Origin: Streptomyces sp. NRRL S-118
GTDB taxonomy: Bacteria; Actinomycetota; Actinomycetes; Streptomycetales; Streptomycetaceae
Assembly (NCBI RefSeq): GCF_000716335.1
Contig: NZ_KL591005.1
Location: 154,717 to 218,716, forward strand
Reading direction: 5' to 3'
DNA length: 64,000 bases
Shown: positions 47,365 to 58,431 of the stretch, piece after piece
Layout: each line of letters starts with the position of its first letter
Position numbering within the stretch: position 1 is the first letter of the stretch
Program-made: the position numbers and the translations under genes
The notes under the pieces: generated by a model
Database searches by the model: none
The model's input: the letters and a program-made list of their open reading frames with translations, nothing else
What the model was told of the DNA's origin: nothing

Positions 47365-50076
47365 TCAGTGGGCGGCGGAGTCCCAGTCCGGGCCCACGCC
47401 GACCGAGACGTCCAGCGGGGCGCGGAGGTCGACCGCCGACGACATCTCGTGCCGGACGATCTCCTCCACCCGCTCGCGCTCGCCCGGGGCGACCTCCAGG
47501 ACGATTTCGTCGTGGACCTGGAGCAGCGGCCGGGTCCTCAGCTCCGCTTCCCGCAGCGCCCGGTCGACGCGCAGCATCGCGACCTTCACGATGTCGGCGG
47601 CCGTGCCCTGGATCGGGGCGTTGAGCGCCATGCGCTCCGCGGCCTCGCGGCGCTGGCGGTTGTCGCTGTTGAGGTCCGGCAGGTAGCGGCGGCGGCCGAG
47701 CATCGTCTCGGTGTACCCGGTCGCGCGGGCCTCGTCGACGACGCGGCGCAGATAGTCCCGCACCCCGCCGAACCGCTCGAAGTACGTGTCCATCAGGGCA
47801 CGCGCCTCACCGGCCTCGATGTTGAGCTGCTGGGACAGGCCGAAGGCGGACAGTCCGTACGCCAGGCCGTACGACATGGCCTTGATCTTGCGGCGCATCT
47901 CCGCGTCGACCGCGGCCCGCTCCACGCCGAACACCTGGGAGGCGACGGTGGTGTGCAGGTCCTCGCCGGAGGTGAACGCCTCGATCAGGCCCTCGTCCTC
48001 GGAGAGGTGGGCCATGACCCGCAGCTCGATCTGGCTGTAGTCGGCGGTCATCAGCGACTCGAAGCCCTCGCCGACCACGAAGCCGTGCCGGATGGCGCGG
48101 CCCTCGTCGGTGCGGACCGGCACGTTCTGCAGGTTGGGGTCGGTCGAGGAGAGGCGCCCGGTCGCCGCCACGGTCTGGCTGAAGGTGGTGTGGATGCGGC
48201 CGTCGGCGGCGATCGTCTTGATCAGGCCCTCGACCGTGGAGCGCAGCCGCGCCTGCTCGCGGTGGCGCAGCATGATGACCGGCAGTTCGTGATCGGTCTG
48301 CGCGGCCAGCCAGGCCAGCGCGTCCGCGTCCGTGGTGTAACCGGTCTTGGTCTTCTTCGTCTTGGGCAGGTTCAGCTCACCGAAGAGGACCTCCTGGAGC
48401 TGCTTGGGGGAGCCGAGGTTGAACTCGTGGCCCACGGAGGCGTGCGCCTCCTTCACCGCCTGCTGCACGGCGCCCGCGAACTGCTGCTCCATCGCCTCCA
48501 GGTGGGCCCGGTCGGCGGAGATGCCGTACCGCTCCATCCGGGCCAGCAGCACCGACGTGGGCAGTTCCACGTCGTGGAGGAGCCCGGTGGCGCCGACCTC
48601 CTTCAGCTTCTCGCCGAACGCCTCGCCCAGGTCGAGGACCGCACGGGCCTGTGCCATGAGGGCGTCGGCCTCGGCCCGCTCGTCGGCGCCGAAGGCGAGC
48701 TGCCCGTCGGCCGCGGCGGGGGCCAGCTCCCGGTGGAGGTACTCGACGGACAGGGCGTCCAGCGCGAAGGAGCGGCGGCCCGGCTTGACCAGGTAGGCGG
48801 CGAGGGCGGTGTCCATGGTGATGCCCTCGACGTGCCAGCCGTGCTCGGGGAAGATCCGCAGCGCCTCCTTGGCACTGTGCAGGACCTTCGGGCGGGCGGG
48901 GTCGGCGAGCCAGGCGGCGAAGGCCTTGTCGTCGGCCTCGTCCAGCTGGGTCGTGTCGAACCAGGCCGCCTTGCCGTCGGCGCCCGCCAGCGCTACCTCG
49001 CTGACGTTGCCGACGCCCAGGGCCCAGGTGGCGACGGTGGCCATGCCCAGCGGCTGCGCGCCGTGCTGCTCCAGCCAGAAGGCCAGCTCGCCGGCGCCCA
49101 GCACCGTGCCGTCGAGTTCCACCCCGGCGTCCGGGACGGGGGCCGCTTCCTCCTCGGCGCCCGGGTCGACCGCGAGGAGCCGCTCGCGGAGGCTGGGGTT
49201 GCGGATCTCCAGGACCTCCAGGAAGCCCTTGAGCGCGGTCCGGTCGTACGGCCGGCGCTCCAGGTCCGTGACGGTCTTCGGCAGCTCCACGTCACGGACC
49301 AGCTCGGTCAGGTGGCGGTTGAGCTTCACGGACTCCAGGTGGTCGCGCAGCGCCTGCCCGACCTTGCCCTTGACCTCGTCGGCGCGCTCGACCAGCTCCG
49401 CGAAGGAGCCGAACTGGTTGATCCACTTGGTGGCGGTCTTCTCGCCGACACCGGGGATGCCCGGCAGGTTGTCGGAGGGGTCGCCGCGCAGGGCGGCGAA
49501 GTCGGGGTACTGCGACGGGGTCAGCCCGTACTTCTCCTGGACCTTCTCCGGGGTGAACCGGGTCAGCTCGGAGACGCCCTTGGTGGGGTAGAGCACGGTC
49601 ACGTGGTCGGAGACCAGCTGGAAGGAGTCCCGGTCGCCGGTGACGATCAGCACCTCGAAGCCCGCGGCCTCGGCCTGCGTGGCGAGGGTCGCGATGACGT
49701 CGTCGGCCTCGAAGCCCTCGACCGCGAACCGCTCCGCGTTCATGGTGTCCAGGAGCTCGCCGATCAGCTCGACCTGGCCCTTGAACTCGTCGGGCGTCGA
49801 GGAGCGGTTCGCCTTGTACTCCGGGAAGTCCTGCGAGCGCCAGGTCTTGCGGGACACGTCGAACGCCACCGCGAAGTGGGTGGGCGCCTCGTCACGCAGC
49901 GTGTTCGCCAGCATCGACGCGAAGCCGTAGATGGCGTTGGTCGTCTGGCCGCTCGCGGTGGTGAAGTTCTCCGCGGGCAGCGCGAAGAACGCCCGGTACG
50001 CCAGGGAGTGCCCGTCCATGAGGAGCAGGCGCGGACGGTTGTCGTCTGGGGTCTTCTTCGATGCTGTCTCAGCCAC
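47365..50076 (-). CDS. polA: DNA polymerase I
   Basis: Pol I fills repair gaps and removes RNA primers. The 903 aa protein has a 5'-nuclease domain (LLLMDGHSLAYRAFFALP near residue 16, VVKGFEADDVIATLA-type block, LPGIPGVGEKTATKW). A degenerate 3'-5' exonuclease domain and a full polymerase domain follow (DPNLQNVPVRTDEGRAIR, then TADYSQIELRVMAHLSED, MRRKIKAMSYGLAYGLS and LLQVHDEIVLE). In the exonuclease region the DxE metal ligands are absent (ATVATWALG where E. coli has a DTET-type motif), so no proofreading is expected, as in other actinobacteria. GTG 50076 is chosen from homology and from a damage-type promoter ending 7 nt upstream. Confidence 0.97.
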   Translation of the reverse strand: MAETASKKTPDDNRPRLLLMDGHSLAYRAFFALPAENFTTASGQTTNAIYGFASMLANTLRDEAPTHFAVAFDVSRKTWRSQDFPEYKANRSSTPDEFKGQVELIGELLDTMNAERFAVEGFEADDVIATLATQAEAAGFEVLIVTGDRDSFQLVSDHVTVLYPTKGVSELTRFTPEKVQEKYGLTPSQYPDFAALRGDPSDNLPGIPGVGEKTATKWINQFGSFAELVERADEVKGKVGQALRDHLESVKLNRHLTELVRDVELPKTVTDLERRPYDRTALKGFLEVLEIRNPSLRERLLAVDPGAEEEAAPVPDAGVELDGTVLGAGELAFWLEQHGAQPLGMATVATWALGVGNVSEVALAGADGKAAWFDTTQLDEADDKAFAAWLADPARPKVLHSAKEALRIFPEHGWHVEGITMDTALAAYLVKPGRRSFALDALSVEYLHRELAPAAADGQLAFGADERAEADALMAQARAVLDLGEAFGEKLKEVGATGLLHDVELPTSVLLARMERYGISADRAHLEAMEQQFAGAVQQAVKEAHASVGHEFNLGSPKQLQEVLFGELNLPKTKKTKTGYTTDADALAWLAAQTDHELPVIMLRHREQARLRSTVEGLIKTIAADGRIHTTFSQTVAATGRLSSTDPNLQNVPVRTDEGRAIRHGFVVGEGFESLMTADYSQIELRVMAHLSEDEGLIEAFTSGEDLHTTVASQVFGVERAAVDAEMRRKIKAMSYGLAYGLSAFGLSQQLNIEAGEARALMDTYFERFGGVRDYLRRVVDEARATGYTETMLGRRRYLPDLNSDNRQRREAAERMALNAPIQGTAADIVKVAMLRVDRALREAELRTRPLLQVHDEIVLEVAPGERERVEEIVRHEMSSAVDLRAPLDVSVGVGPDWDSAAH

Positions 50077-50083
50077 GGGGACG

Positions 50084-50106
50084 ATCCTGCCACGGACCAC
50101 TGACAA
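50084..50106 (-). promoter_or_regulatory. PafBC/RecA-NDp type promoter of polA
   Basis: TTGTCAGTGG (50097-50106), 7 bp, CAGGAT (50084-50089) on the minus strand. The box is perfect; the -10 has C for T at its first position. The GTG start is 7 nt beyond. Confidence 0.7.
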
Positions 50107-50200
50107 TCCGGCTCCCGGCCGAGGGGCGGTCCCGGCCGCCCCGCCGGGCGTGACAGGATCGGAGACGTACACCGGACGCAACCGCTCAAGGGAGAGCGCG

Positions 50201-52480
<2,280 letters not shown>

Positions 52481-52561
52481 GCGTTCGCTTAGGCAGCCGG
52501 CGCCCCTGGCCGGCGGCCACACATCAGGGACATGACCGTACGACGATCGGAGCCGGGCCCC

Positions 52562-53050
52562 ATGGGCGAGCAGACCACCGTGAAGTTCCCGCAAGAGGTC
52601 ATCGACGAGTACAGCGCACTCGGTGTCGACCTGCCCGCCCTCTTCTCCGCCGGGCACCTGGGCAACCGCATGGGCGTGCAGATAGTGGAGGCCTCGGCGG
52701 AGCGGGTGGTGGGCACCATGCCCGTCGAGGGCAACACCCAGCCCTACGGGCTGCTGCACGGCGGCGCGTCCGCCGTGCTCGCCGAGACCCTCGGCTCGGT
52801 CGGTTCGATGCTGCACGGCGGTGTGTCGAAGATCGCTGTCGGCGTGGACCTGAACTGCACCCACCACCGCGGCGTCCGCAGCGGCGTGGTGACCGGCGTC
52901 GCCACCCCCGTGCACCGTGGGCGCTCCACCGCCACGTACGAGATCGTCATCACCGACGAGCAGGACAAGCGGGTGTGCACGGCGCGGCTCACCTGCCTGC
53001 TCCGCGAGGTGACCGCCTCCGACGAGCAGCGGGTGCGCGGCACGGACTGA
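52562..53050 (+). CDS. PaaI-type hotdog thioesterase
   Basis: A 162 aa single-hotdog acyl-CoA thioesterase. The conserved element is YGLLHGGASAVLAETLGSVGS around residue 60, including the HGG turn and the helix residue used in catalysis. GVDLNCTHHRGVRSGVVTG gives the next strands and LREVTASDEQRVRG ends the chain. ATG 52562 has GGAG about 9 nt upstream; an in-frame ATG at 52532 is less well spaced. Such enzymes remove aryl- or acyl-CoA, e.g. 1,4-dihydroxy-2-naphthoyl-CoA or phenylacetyl-CoA; specificity unknown. Confidence 0.9.
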   Translation: MGEQTTVKFPQEVIDEYSALGVDLPALFSAGHLGNRMGVQIVEASAERVVGTMPVEGNTQPYGLLHGGASAVLAETLGSVGSMLHGGVSKIAVGVDLNCTHHRGVRSGVVTGVATPVHRGRSTATYEIVITDEQDKRVCTARLTCLLREVTASDEQRVRGTD

Positions 53051-53072
53051 CCGCTCGTCAGGAACAGCCGGA

Positions 53073-53109
53073 CGACCGGGCCGCGGACACGATGTCCGCG
53101 GCCCGGTCG
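53073..53109. terminator. Bidirectional terminator at cluster edge
   Basis: A perfect 17-bp stem (53073-53089 with 53093-53109) and a 3-nt loop, between the thioesterase and the first peptide gene, which converge. It marks the left border of the accessory cluster. Confidence 0.88.
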
Positions 53110-53119
53110 CATGTCACCG

Positions 53120-53326
53120 TCAGGCCGACGGCGGACAGGGCGAGCTGATGTAGCAGGTGCCGCAGGAGGTGTAGCCACCGACCACATGGCAGATCTGCCG
53201 GAAGTAGAAGCGGTTGCGCTGGTTGCAGTAGCAGATCTTCTCGAAGGTGGTGTCCGCCTGGGCCACGGCCTTGGGCACGAGCCTGCCCAGAATCCTGTCG
53301 CCCATCGTCCCCATGAATCCCGTCAC
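53120..53326 (-). CDS. Six-cysteine peptide precursor A
   Basis: A 68-residue precursor. Residues 1-24 (TMGDRILGRLVPKAVAQA) form a short amphipathic leader with no hydrophobic signal core, ending in A-x-A followed by DT. The rest is a cysteine-rich core: CYC at 32-34, CHVVGG from 46, TSCGTC ending at 58, and C64. Peptide B shares the VPKAxAxADT leader end, CYC and CHVVGGxTSCGxC. GTG 53326 has AAAGGAAA upstream. The genes between the two peptides encode a peptidase, regulator, exporter and redox proteins. Prediction: secreted ~44-residue peptide with three disulfides or other Cys crosslinks; no known family matched. No Trp is present. Confidence 0.8.
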   Translation of the reverse strand: MTGFMGTMGDRILGRLVPKAVAQADTTFEKICYCNQRNRFYFRQICHVVGGYTSCGTCYISSPCPPSA

Positions 53327-53384
53327 TGCCGTTTCCTTTCGAGTACTTACTGCCGGAAAGAAGCAGATTCGACCGTAGCAACGG

Positions 53385-53415
53385 CAGATACGGCGCTCCG
53401 TACAGCTCGTATACA
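53385..53415 (-). promoter_or_regulatory. SARP-like direct repeat and -10 for peptide A
   Basis: Minus strand: TGTAT (53411-53415) and TGTACGG (53398-53404), starts 11 bp apart, then 7 bp and TATCTG (53385-53390). SARP regulators bind direct repeats at 11-bp pitch that replace the -35. The same element, with identical spacing, precedes peptide B. Confidence 0.6.
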
Positions 53416-53562
53416 CCCGGCGGAAGAGACCGGTCCGGCGACCGTATCCACCGAACCGCCCGATACGCCCATAGGCACTCAACTTCCACGCCCATTGCAA
53501 ACGGGGCGAACGGGGCGCGACGCACACATGGGTTTCCCCTGCCTCCGGGCAGAAAAAATACA

Positions 53563-53592
53563 TTGACAGGCATTGCGGCGGACGTGCACGAT
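53563..53592 (+). promoter_or_regulatory. Possible promoter of signal peptidase-regulator operon
   Basis: TTGACA (53563-53568), 18 bp, CACGAT (53587-53592). The -35 is perfect but the -10 is poor. The site lies in an unusually A+T-rich patch (AGAAAAAATACATTGACA). Confidence 0.35.
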
Positions 53593-53625
53593 CACACCGA
53601 CCGGGGGAACCCATGGAGGGTGTCT

Positions 53626-54078
53626 GTGCCTGTTCTGTTGATTATCGGCGGGCTCCTCCTGGCCCTCATCGGATCCGCCTTGACCGCGTTTCGCATACGC
53701 AGCCGGTACACCGTCGTCACCGTGGAAGGCACCAGCATGGCGCCCACGCTTTCCCCCGGGGACCAGGTGGTGGTGGAACGCCGCACCATCGACCAGGTGC
53801 GGCCCGGGGACATCGTCGTGCTGCAGCCCCCGCGGAGGACGGGTGACTACGAGCCGGTGAGCGACCGCGCATGGAATATCAAGCGCGCCGCCGCCCTCCC
53901 GGGAGACCGCATTCCGGAGGGAATACCCGGCAGCGAGGACCTCCCCGAAGTGCCCGACGGGATGCTGGTGGTGCTCGGCGACAATCCGGACAGCATCGAT
54001 TCCCGTCACCGGGGATTCTTCGAGGCCGACCGGATCATGGGTGTCGCGGTACGCCGACTGGGCGGCAGCGCCTTGTAA
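53626..54078 (+). CDS. S26-family signal peptidase of the peptide cluster
   Basis: A 150 aa type I signal peptidase with one N-terminal membrane helix (residues 3-22). Ser37 in EGTSMAPTLSPGD is the nucleophile and Lys86 in WNIKRAAALPGD the general base; box E is LGDNPDSIDSRHRGFF. It is shorter than housekeeping LepB and lacks the large cap. GTG 53626 is selected because GGAGG (53615-53619) is 6 nt upstream; a GTG at 53620 is too close. The regulator starts 29 nt after its stop. Its likely substrates are peptides A and B, both with A-x-A before the Cys-rich core (inference). Confidence 0.9.
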   Translation: MPVLLIIGGLLLALIGSALTAFRIRSRYTVVTVEGTSMAPTLSPGDQVVVERRTIDQVRPGDIVVLQPPRRTGDYEPVSDRAWNIKRAAALPGDRIPEGIPGSEDLPEVPDGMLVVLGDNPDSIDSRHRGFFEADRIMGVAVRRLGGSAL

Positions 54079-54107
54079 AAAATCACATACCGGGGGACAG
54101 CCACAGC

Positions 54108-55982
54108 ATGACCGTCGCATTCCGGGCCCTCGGCCCGCTGGAAATCGTGGACGGTGACCGGACCGTCCGCATAGCCGCCGACAAACAGCGCACCATTCTC
54201 GCGATGCTGATCGCCCACCGGGGCAGCGTCGTTTCCGTTCCCGCCCTCCTCGAAGAACTCTGGGGCGGCACACCACCCCGCTCCGCGGTGCCCAATCTGC
54301 GCACCTATGTGATGCAGTTGCGCCGGCTCCTGCCGCCCGCCGACGGCGGCACGCACCCCCGGCTGATCACGTCCCGGTCCGGCTACATGCTCCGGGCGGA
54401 CGACGACGAGACCGACATCGCCCGCTTCGAGGACCTCGTCGAGCGGGCACGGCAGGCGGCGGCCGGGCAGGACCTGGCCCGGGCCGCCCGCTCACTGAGC
54501 AGCGCCCTGGCGCTCTGGCACGGGGAACCACTGGAGAACGTCGCCAAAGGACCTGTTCTCGAGGGCATCGCCGCGGCACTCACCGAGCAGTACCTGGGCG
54601 CGATCGAGGCACAGGCGGACGTGGCGCTCGCGCGCGGCGCGGGGGCGGCCATGGTCGACACCCTGCGCCGGGCCGTACGCCGGCATCCCCTGCGGGAACG
54701 GCTGCGCACCCGCCTGATGCTCGCCCTTTACCACAGCGGTGACACGGCCGGCGCGCTCGCCGCCTTCACCGACGCCCGGGAGACGCTGCGCAATGAACTC
54801 GGGCTGGACCCGGGACCGGAGCTGTGCCGCACCCACCAGGCCGTACTGCGCCGGGAACCGGACCTGAGTGCCGTCCCGGAGGCCCCCACCCGGACGACGG
54901 CCCCGCCCGCGCACCCCCTCACCGGCACGGTGCCCCGCCAACTCCCCCGCATCCCGGGACCGTTCGCCGGACGGGCGCAGGACACGGCCCGGGTGCGCGA
55001 CGTCCTGCGCACCCGGGACGGAACGGCCGCCGGGGCCCCGGTCGTGGTGCTGCACGGGCCGGCCGGACGGGGAAAGTCGGCACTGGCCCTGCACGTCGCC
55101 CACGCGGCCGCCGCGGACTTCCCCGACGGCCAGCTCTACGTCGACCTCGACAGCCCGCAGGCCGGCGCGGATCCCGTGGACCCGGTCACCGTGCTGCGCC
55201 ACTTCCTCCGCTCGTTCGGCATGCCCCGGGCCGACGTGCCGGCCGCCCTCTCCGAGGCCTCGGCGTACTACCAGTCCATGGTCGCGGGCCGGCGCGTCCT
55301 CGTGGTCGTCGACAACGCCTTCCACCGCGGCCAGGTCCTTCCGCTGCTGCCCGCCGCCCCTGGGTGCGCGGTGCTGGTCACGAGCCGGAGCGTCCTGCCC
55401 GCGCTGGACGCGGTGCACGTGCCGGTGCACCCCCTGGACGAAACGGACTCCGTCCGCCTGCTGTCCCTGCTGGTCGGCGACGCCCGCGTCACCGCGGAGC
55501 CCCGGGCGGCCCGGGAGATCGCGCGGCTCTGCCACGGCAACCCCCTCGCCCTCAGCATCGCCGGTGCCCGTTGCGCCGGCCGCCCCCAGGGCACCCTCGC
55601 CGGTCTCGCCGCCCGGCTGCGCGACCCGGCACGCACGCTCGACGAATTACGGGTCGCCGACCTGGCGATGCGCTCGTCGTACGCCAGGAGCTACCGGCAG
55701 CTGTCGGCCCACGATCCCGAGCACCGCGCCGCGGCCCGGGCCTTCCGGCGGCTGTGCACCCTCGGGTCGCCCTTCAGCGCGACGCGCGCCGCCGAGGCCA
55801 TCGGCGCCGCGCTGCCGGCCACCGAGCGGGCCCTGGACTGCCTGGTGACGGTCGGGCTGCTCACTCCGGTCGCACACGAAGGGTTCCGGATGCCGGACCT
55901 CGCGGGCCTGTACGCCCGGGAGCTCGCCGCCCGCGACCGGGCGCGCTGCGGCGAGCTGGTGCTCAGCCGACCGGCGAACTGA
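54108..55982 (+). CDS. AfsR/SARP-family transcriptional regulator (BTAD plus NTPase), TTA codon
   Basis: A 624 aa regulator. Residues 1-95 are the OmpR-like winged helix (RALGPLEIVDGDRTVRIAADKQRTILAML). Residues 100-245 form the BTAD domain (DIARFEDLVERARQ onward to LGLDPGPEL). A P-loop STAND/NB-ARC-type NTPase follows (Walker A GPAGRGKS at 317-324, VLVVVDNAFHRGQVLPLLP). The TPR repeats of full-length AfsR are absent. Codon 514 is TTA (55647-55649), so translation should depend on the bldA tRNA, which links the cluster to development. It is co-transcribed with the S26 gene, and its last 20 bp overlap the ABC gene end. The direct repeats before both peptide genes are its probable targets. Confidence 0.9.
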   Translation: MTVAFRALGPLEIVDGDRTVRIAADKQRTILAMLIAHRGSVVSVPALLEELWGGTPPRSAVPNLRTYVMQLRRLLPPADGGTHPRLITSRSGYMLRADDDETDIARFEDLVERARQAAAGQDLARAARSLSSALALWHGEPLENVAKGPVLEGIAAALTEQYLGAIEAQADVALARGAGAAMVDTLRRAVRRHPLRERLRTRLMLALYHSGDTAGALAAFTDARETLRNELGLDPGPELCRTHQAVLRREPDLSAVPEAPTRTTAPPAHPLTGTVPRQLPRIPGPFAGRAQDTARVRDVLRTRDGTAAGAPVVVLHGPAGRGKSALALHVAHAAAADFPDGQLYVDLDSPQAGADPVDPVTVLRHFLRSFGMPRADVPAALSEASAYYQSMVAGRRVLVVVDNAFHRGQVLPLLPAAPGCAVLVTSRSVLPALDAVHVPVHPLDETDSVRLLSLLVGDARVTAEPRAAREIARLCHGNPLALSIAGARCAGRPQGTLAGLAARLRDPARTLDELRVADLAMRSSYARSYRQLSAHDPEHRAAARAFRRLCTLGSPFSATRAAEAIGAALPATERALDCLVTVGLLTPVAHEGFRMPDLAGLYARELAARDRARCGELVLSRPAN

Positions 55983-57921
55983 CCGCGGGCGGCAGCTCCG
56001 CCGCCGGCGCCTCCGGCCGGTCCGGTGCCTCCCCGGGAGCCGGTGCGTCCCCGGCGTCCGGTGCGTCCTGGTCGCGATAGCCCTCGGCCTGGATGGCGAA
56101 CAGGCGGGCGTACTCGCCCTCCCGGGCCATGAGCTGCTCGTGCGTGCCCCGTTCCACGATCCGGCCGCCCTCCAGGACCACGATCGCATCCGCCTCGCGG
56201 ACCGCGCCGAGCCGGTGGGAGACGAGCAGGCTGGTGCGCCCCGCCCGGTGTTCCCGCAGCCGGGCGTGGATCTCCGCCTCCGCCTGGGCGTCCAGTCCGG
56301 CACTCGGCTCGTCCAGGACGAGCAGGTCCCGGTCGTCGCGCAGCAGCGTGCGGGCCAGCGCCAGACGCTGCCACTGGCCGCCGGAGAGCACGACCCCGGA
56401 CTGCGGGTCACCCTCGGCGTGGTCGGCGAAGATGCGGCTGAGCAGCGTGTCGTAACCGCGGGGAAGCCCTTCCACGGTGGTGTCGACATCGGCGCGCCGG
56501 GCGGCCTTCCGCAGCCTCGGCCGGTCGTCGAGCGCCTCCAGTTCCCCCACGCCGATGTTCTCCGCCGCCGTCAGGTCGTAACACATGTAGTCCTGGAACA
56601 GCACGCCCATACGACGGCGCAGTTCGGCGGGCGGCACCTCGCGGATGTCCACGCCGTCCCAGAGGATCGCCCCTTCCGTCGGATCGTAGAAACGGCAGAG
56701 CAGCTTGATCAGGGTGCTTTTCCCCGCGCCGTTGAGCCCGACGAGGGCGACCGCGCTTCCGTGCGGAATGGTCAGGTCGACGCCCCGCAGAATCCACGAA
56801 TGGCCCTCGGCATAACGGAACCAGACCCCCCGCAATTCGATGCCCCGGCGCAATGCCGGCAGTCGCCCCGCCGGGTCCGCCGACGGCAGGTCGTCGGGGA
56901 GCGACATCACCTTGTCGTGGTATCCGAAGAGGAGAAGCGCCTCGTGCGCCATGGCGACGTTGTCCACCAGCCCCGTCAACGCAACCTGCGTACCGGCCAC
57001 GGCGGCGACGAACGCGGTCACGTCGCCCACGCTCAGGGCGCCGGTCGTCGCGGCCCGTACCGCCCACACGAGTCCGAGCCCCGCGACCACCGTGGACAGC
57101 AGCGCGAGGAGGGACTGCGTCCGGGCCTCCTGCTGGTCCAGCCGCTGTTCGCCCTCCTGCCGGGTCGCGAGCTCGGTGAGCATCCGCCCCTTGAGGAAGT
57201 CGCCCAGTCCGAACAGCCGGGTCTCCTTCGCGCTGCGGACATCGGTGAGCAGCAGCGAGTAGAAGACCTGGCGCCGGACCGCCGGGGAGACCCCGGCGAG
57301 CATGCCGACCCTGCGCCGGGACAGGGACAGCCGTGCGAGGAGCGCGGGCACGGCGGCCACGGTGACCAGTGCGGCCATCGGCGGGCTCAGCAGCGACAGC
57401 GTCCCGAGCAGGCTCACGAGTGTGATGATGTTGCGCGCGGTGTCGAAGAGGCCCGTGGTGACGGGGCCGAGCCCTCCACCGGTCGCCTGCATGGCCATGC
57501 TGAGGTCGTTGCGGAATTCCGGGTTCTCGAACCGCGACAGCCCTTGGAGCCGGTTGACGGCGCCGTACAGCCGGTCCTGCATCAGGCGTTCGAGGCGGCG
57601 GCCCAGTTCGTTCTGCACGTAGCCGCTCAGGTGCGGCAGCACCCCGGCCGCGAGCCCCACGGCGGCCAGGCCCGCGGCCCGGTCCAGCACCTGGTCGGGC
57701 CGTCCGCCGGCGAGGTCGTCCACGACGAGCTTCGTGAGCCACGCCGTGGCCGTGGGCAGCAGGCCGAGGACGACGGTGATCAGCGAGTACGCCAGCGCGT
57801 GCCACCGTCCCGCCCGCCAGCACAGCAGCCAGGCGACCCCGAGGTACCGCAGGGTCCGGCGCGGCCCGGCCGTGCCCGACCGCCCGGCGGGCCCGGCCTG
57901 CGGTCCGGTCCCCGCGCTCAC
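55963..57921 (-). CDS. ABC exporter (fused membrane and ATPase domains)
   Basis: A 652 aa half-transporter: six membrane helices (about 25-340), then an ATPase domain with Walker A LVGLNGAGKSTLIKLL, a Q-loop GVLFQDYMCYDLT, signature VVLSGGQWQRLALAR and Walker B DLLVLDEPSAGLD. The H-loop is in LLVSHRLGAV. It has no C39 peptidase domain, so cleavage must come from another enzyme, fitting the S26 peptidase in the cluster. The C-terminal 40 residues are disordered (Ala/Pro/Asp). GTG 57921 overlaps the stop of the redox protein (GTGA). Likely exporter of the cysteine-rich peptides. Confidence 0.93.
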   Translation of the reverse strand: MSAGTGPQAGPAGRSGTAGPRRTLRYLGVAWLLCWRAGRWHALAYSLITVVLGLLPTATAWLTKLVVDDLAGGRPDQVLDRAAGLAAVGLAAGVLPHLSGYVQNELGRRLERLMQDRLYGAVNRLQGLSRFENPEFRNDLSMAMQATGGGLGPVTTGLFDTARNIITLVSLLGTLSLLSPPMAALVTVAAVPALLARLSLSRRRVGMLAGVSPAVRRQVFYSLLLTDVRSAKETRLFGLGDFLKGRMLTELATRQEGEQRLDQQEARTQSLLALLSTVVAGLGLVWAVRAATTGALSVGDVTAFVAAVAGTQVALTGLVDNVAMAHEALLLFGYHDKVMSLPDDLPSADPAGRLPALRRGIELRGVWFRYAEGHSWILRGVDLTIPHGSAVALVGLNGAGKSTLIKLLCRFYDPTEGAILWDGVDIREVPPAELRRRMGVLFQDYMCYDLTAAENIGVGELEALDDRPRLRKAARRADVDTTVEGLPRGYDTLLSRIFADHAEGDPQSGVVLSGGQWQRLALARTLLRDDRDLLVLDEPSAGLDAQAEAEIHARLREHRAGRTSLLVSHRLGAVREADAIVVLEGGRIVERGTHEQLMAREGEYARLFAIQAEGYRDQDAPDAGDAPAPGEAPDRPEAPAAELPPAVSSPVG

Positions 57922-58421
57922 GCCGCGGGCGCCGGCTCGGGCAGCTCGGCCAGCTCGGTGGTCGCCTGCACCACGGAGCCGTCCGGGTCGACCAGGACGA
58001 AGGTGGGGAATGCCTGGATGCCGAGGTCGTCGGCGACGGCGTGGGCGTCGTCACCGCGCATCACCACCGCGTCCGGGCCCACCGCGCCGATCAGCTCGTC
58101 GGCACGCGCCCCGTCGCCGGACACCACCGCCAGGGCGCTGTGCCGGCGGGCCCGGGCGGCGAACTTCGGCGCGTGGTCGTGGCAGGTGTCGCACTGCGCG
58201 TCGAAGAAGGCCACGAGGGTGGCACCGTACGCCCGGGCGGCCTCGGGAAGCCGGTGGCCCACCAGCATGCCCGGGTCGTACGAGGAGAAGCCGGGCCGGC
58301 CCGCCAGCCGTTCGAGTTCCGCGGTGTGCTCGCGCAGTCGGCGCAGCACCGCGAAGGTGAGCAGCAGGTCGAACAGGCACAGCACACCGACCAGGACGAC
58401 GGCTGCGATCAGGAAGGGCAT
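57918..58421 (-). CDS. Membrane-anchored thioredoxin-fold protein (MauD-like)
   Basis: A 167 aa protein with an N-terminal membrane helix (residues 3-25) and an outward thioredoxin fold. The active site is CDTC (Cys77, Cys80) in AFFDAQCDTCHDHAP and the cis-Pro is in AFPTFVLVDPDG near residue 139. This layout matches MauD, which with MauE forms the six disulfides of the methylamine dehydrogenase light chain. The MauE-like gene lies 10 nt upstream and the ABC gene overlaps downstream, so the three are one operon. Probable role: disulfide formation or isomerisation in peptides A and B. ATG 58421 has GAGGT upstream. Confidence 0.85.
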   Translation of the reverse strand: MPFLIAAVVLVGVLCLFDLLLTFAVLRRLREHTAELERLAGRPGFSSYDPGMLVGHRLPEAARAYGATLVAFFDAQCDTCHDHAPKFAARARRHSALAVVSGDGARADELIGAVGPDAVVMRGDDAHAVADDLGIQAFPTFVLVDPDGSVVQATTELAELPEPAPAA

Positions 58422-58431
58422 GAAGGAGACC

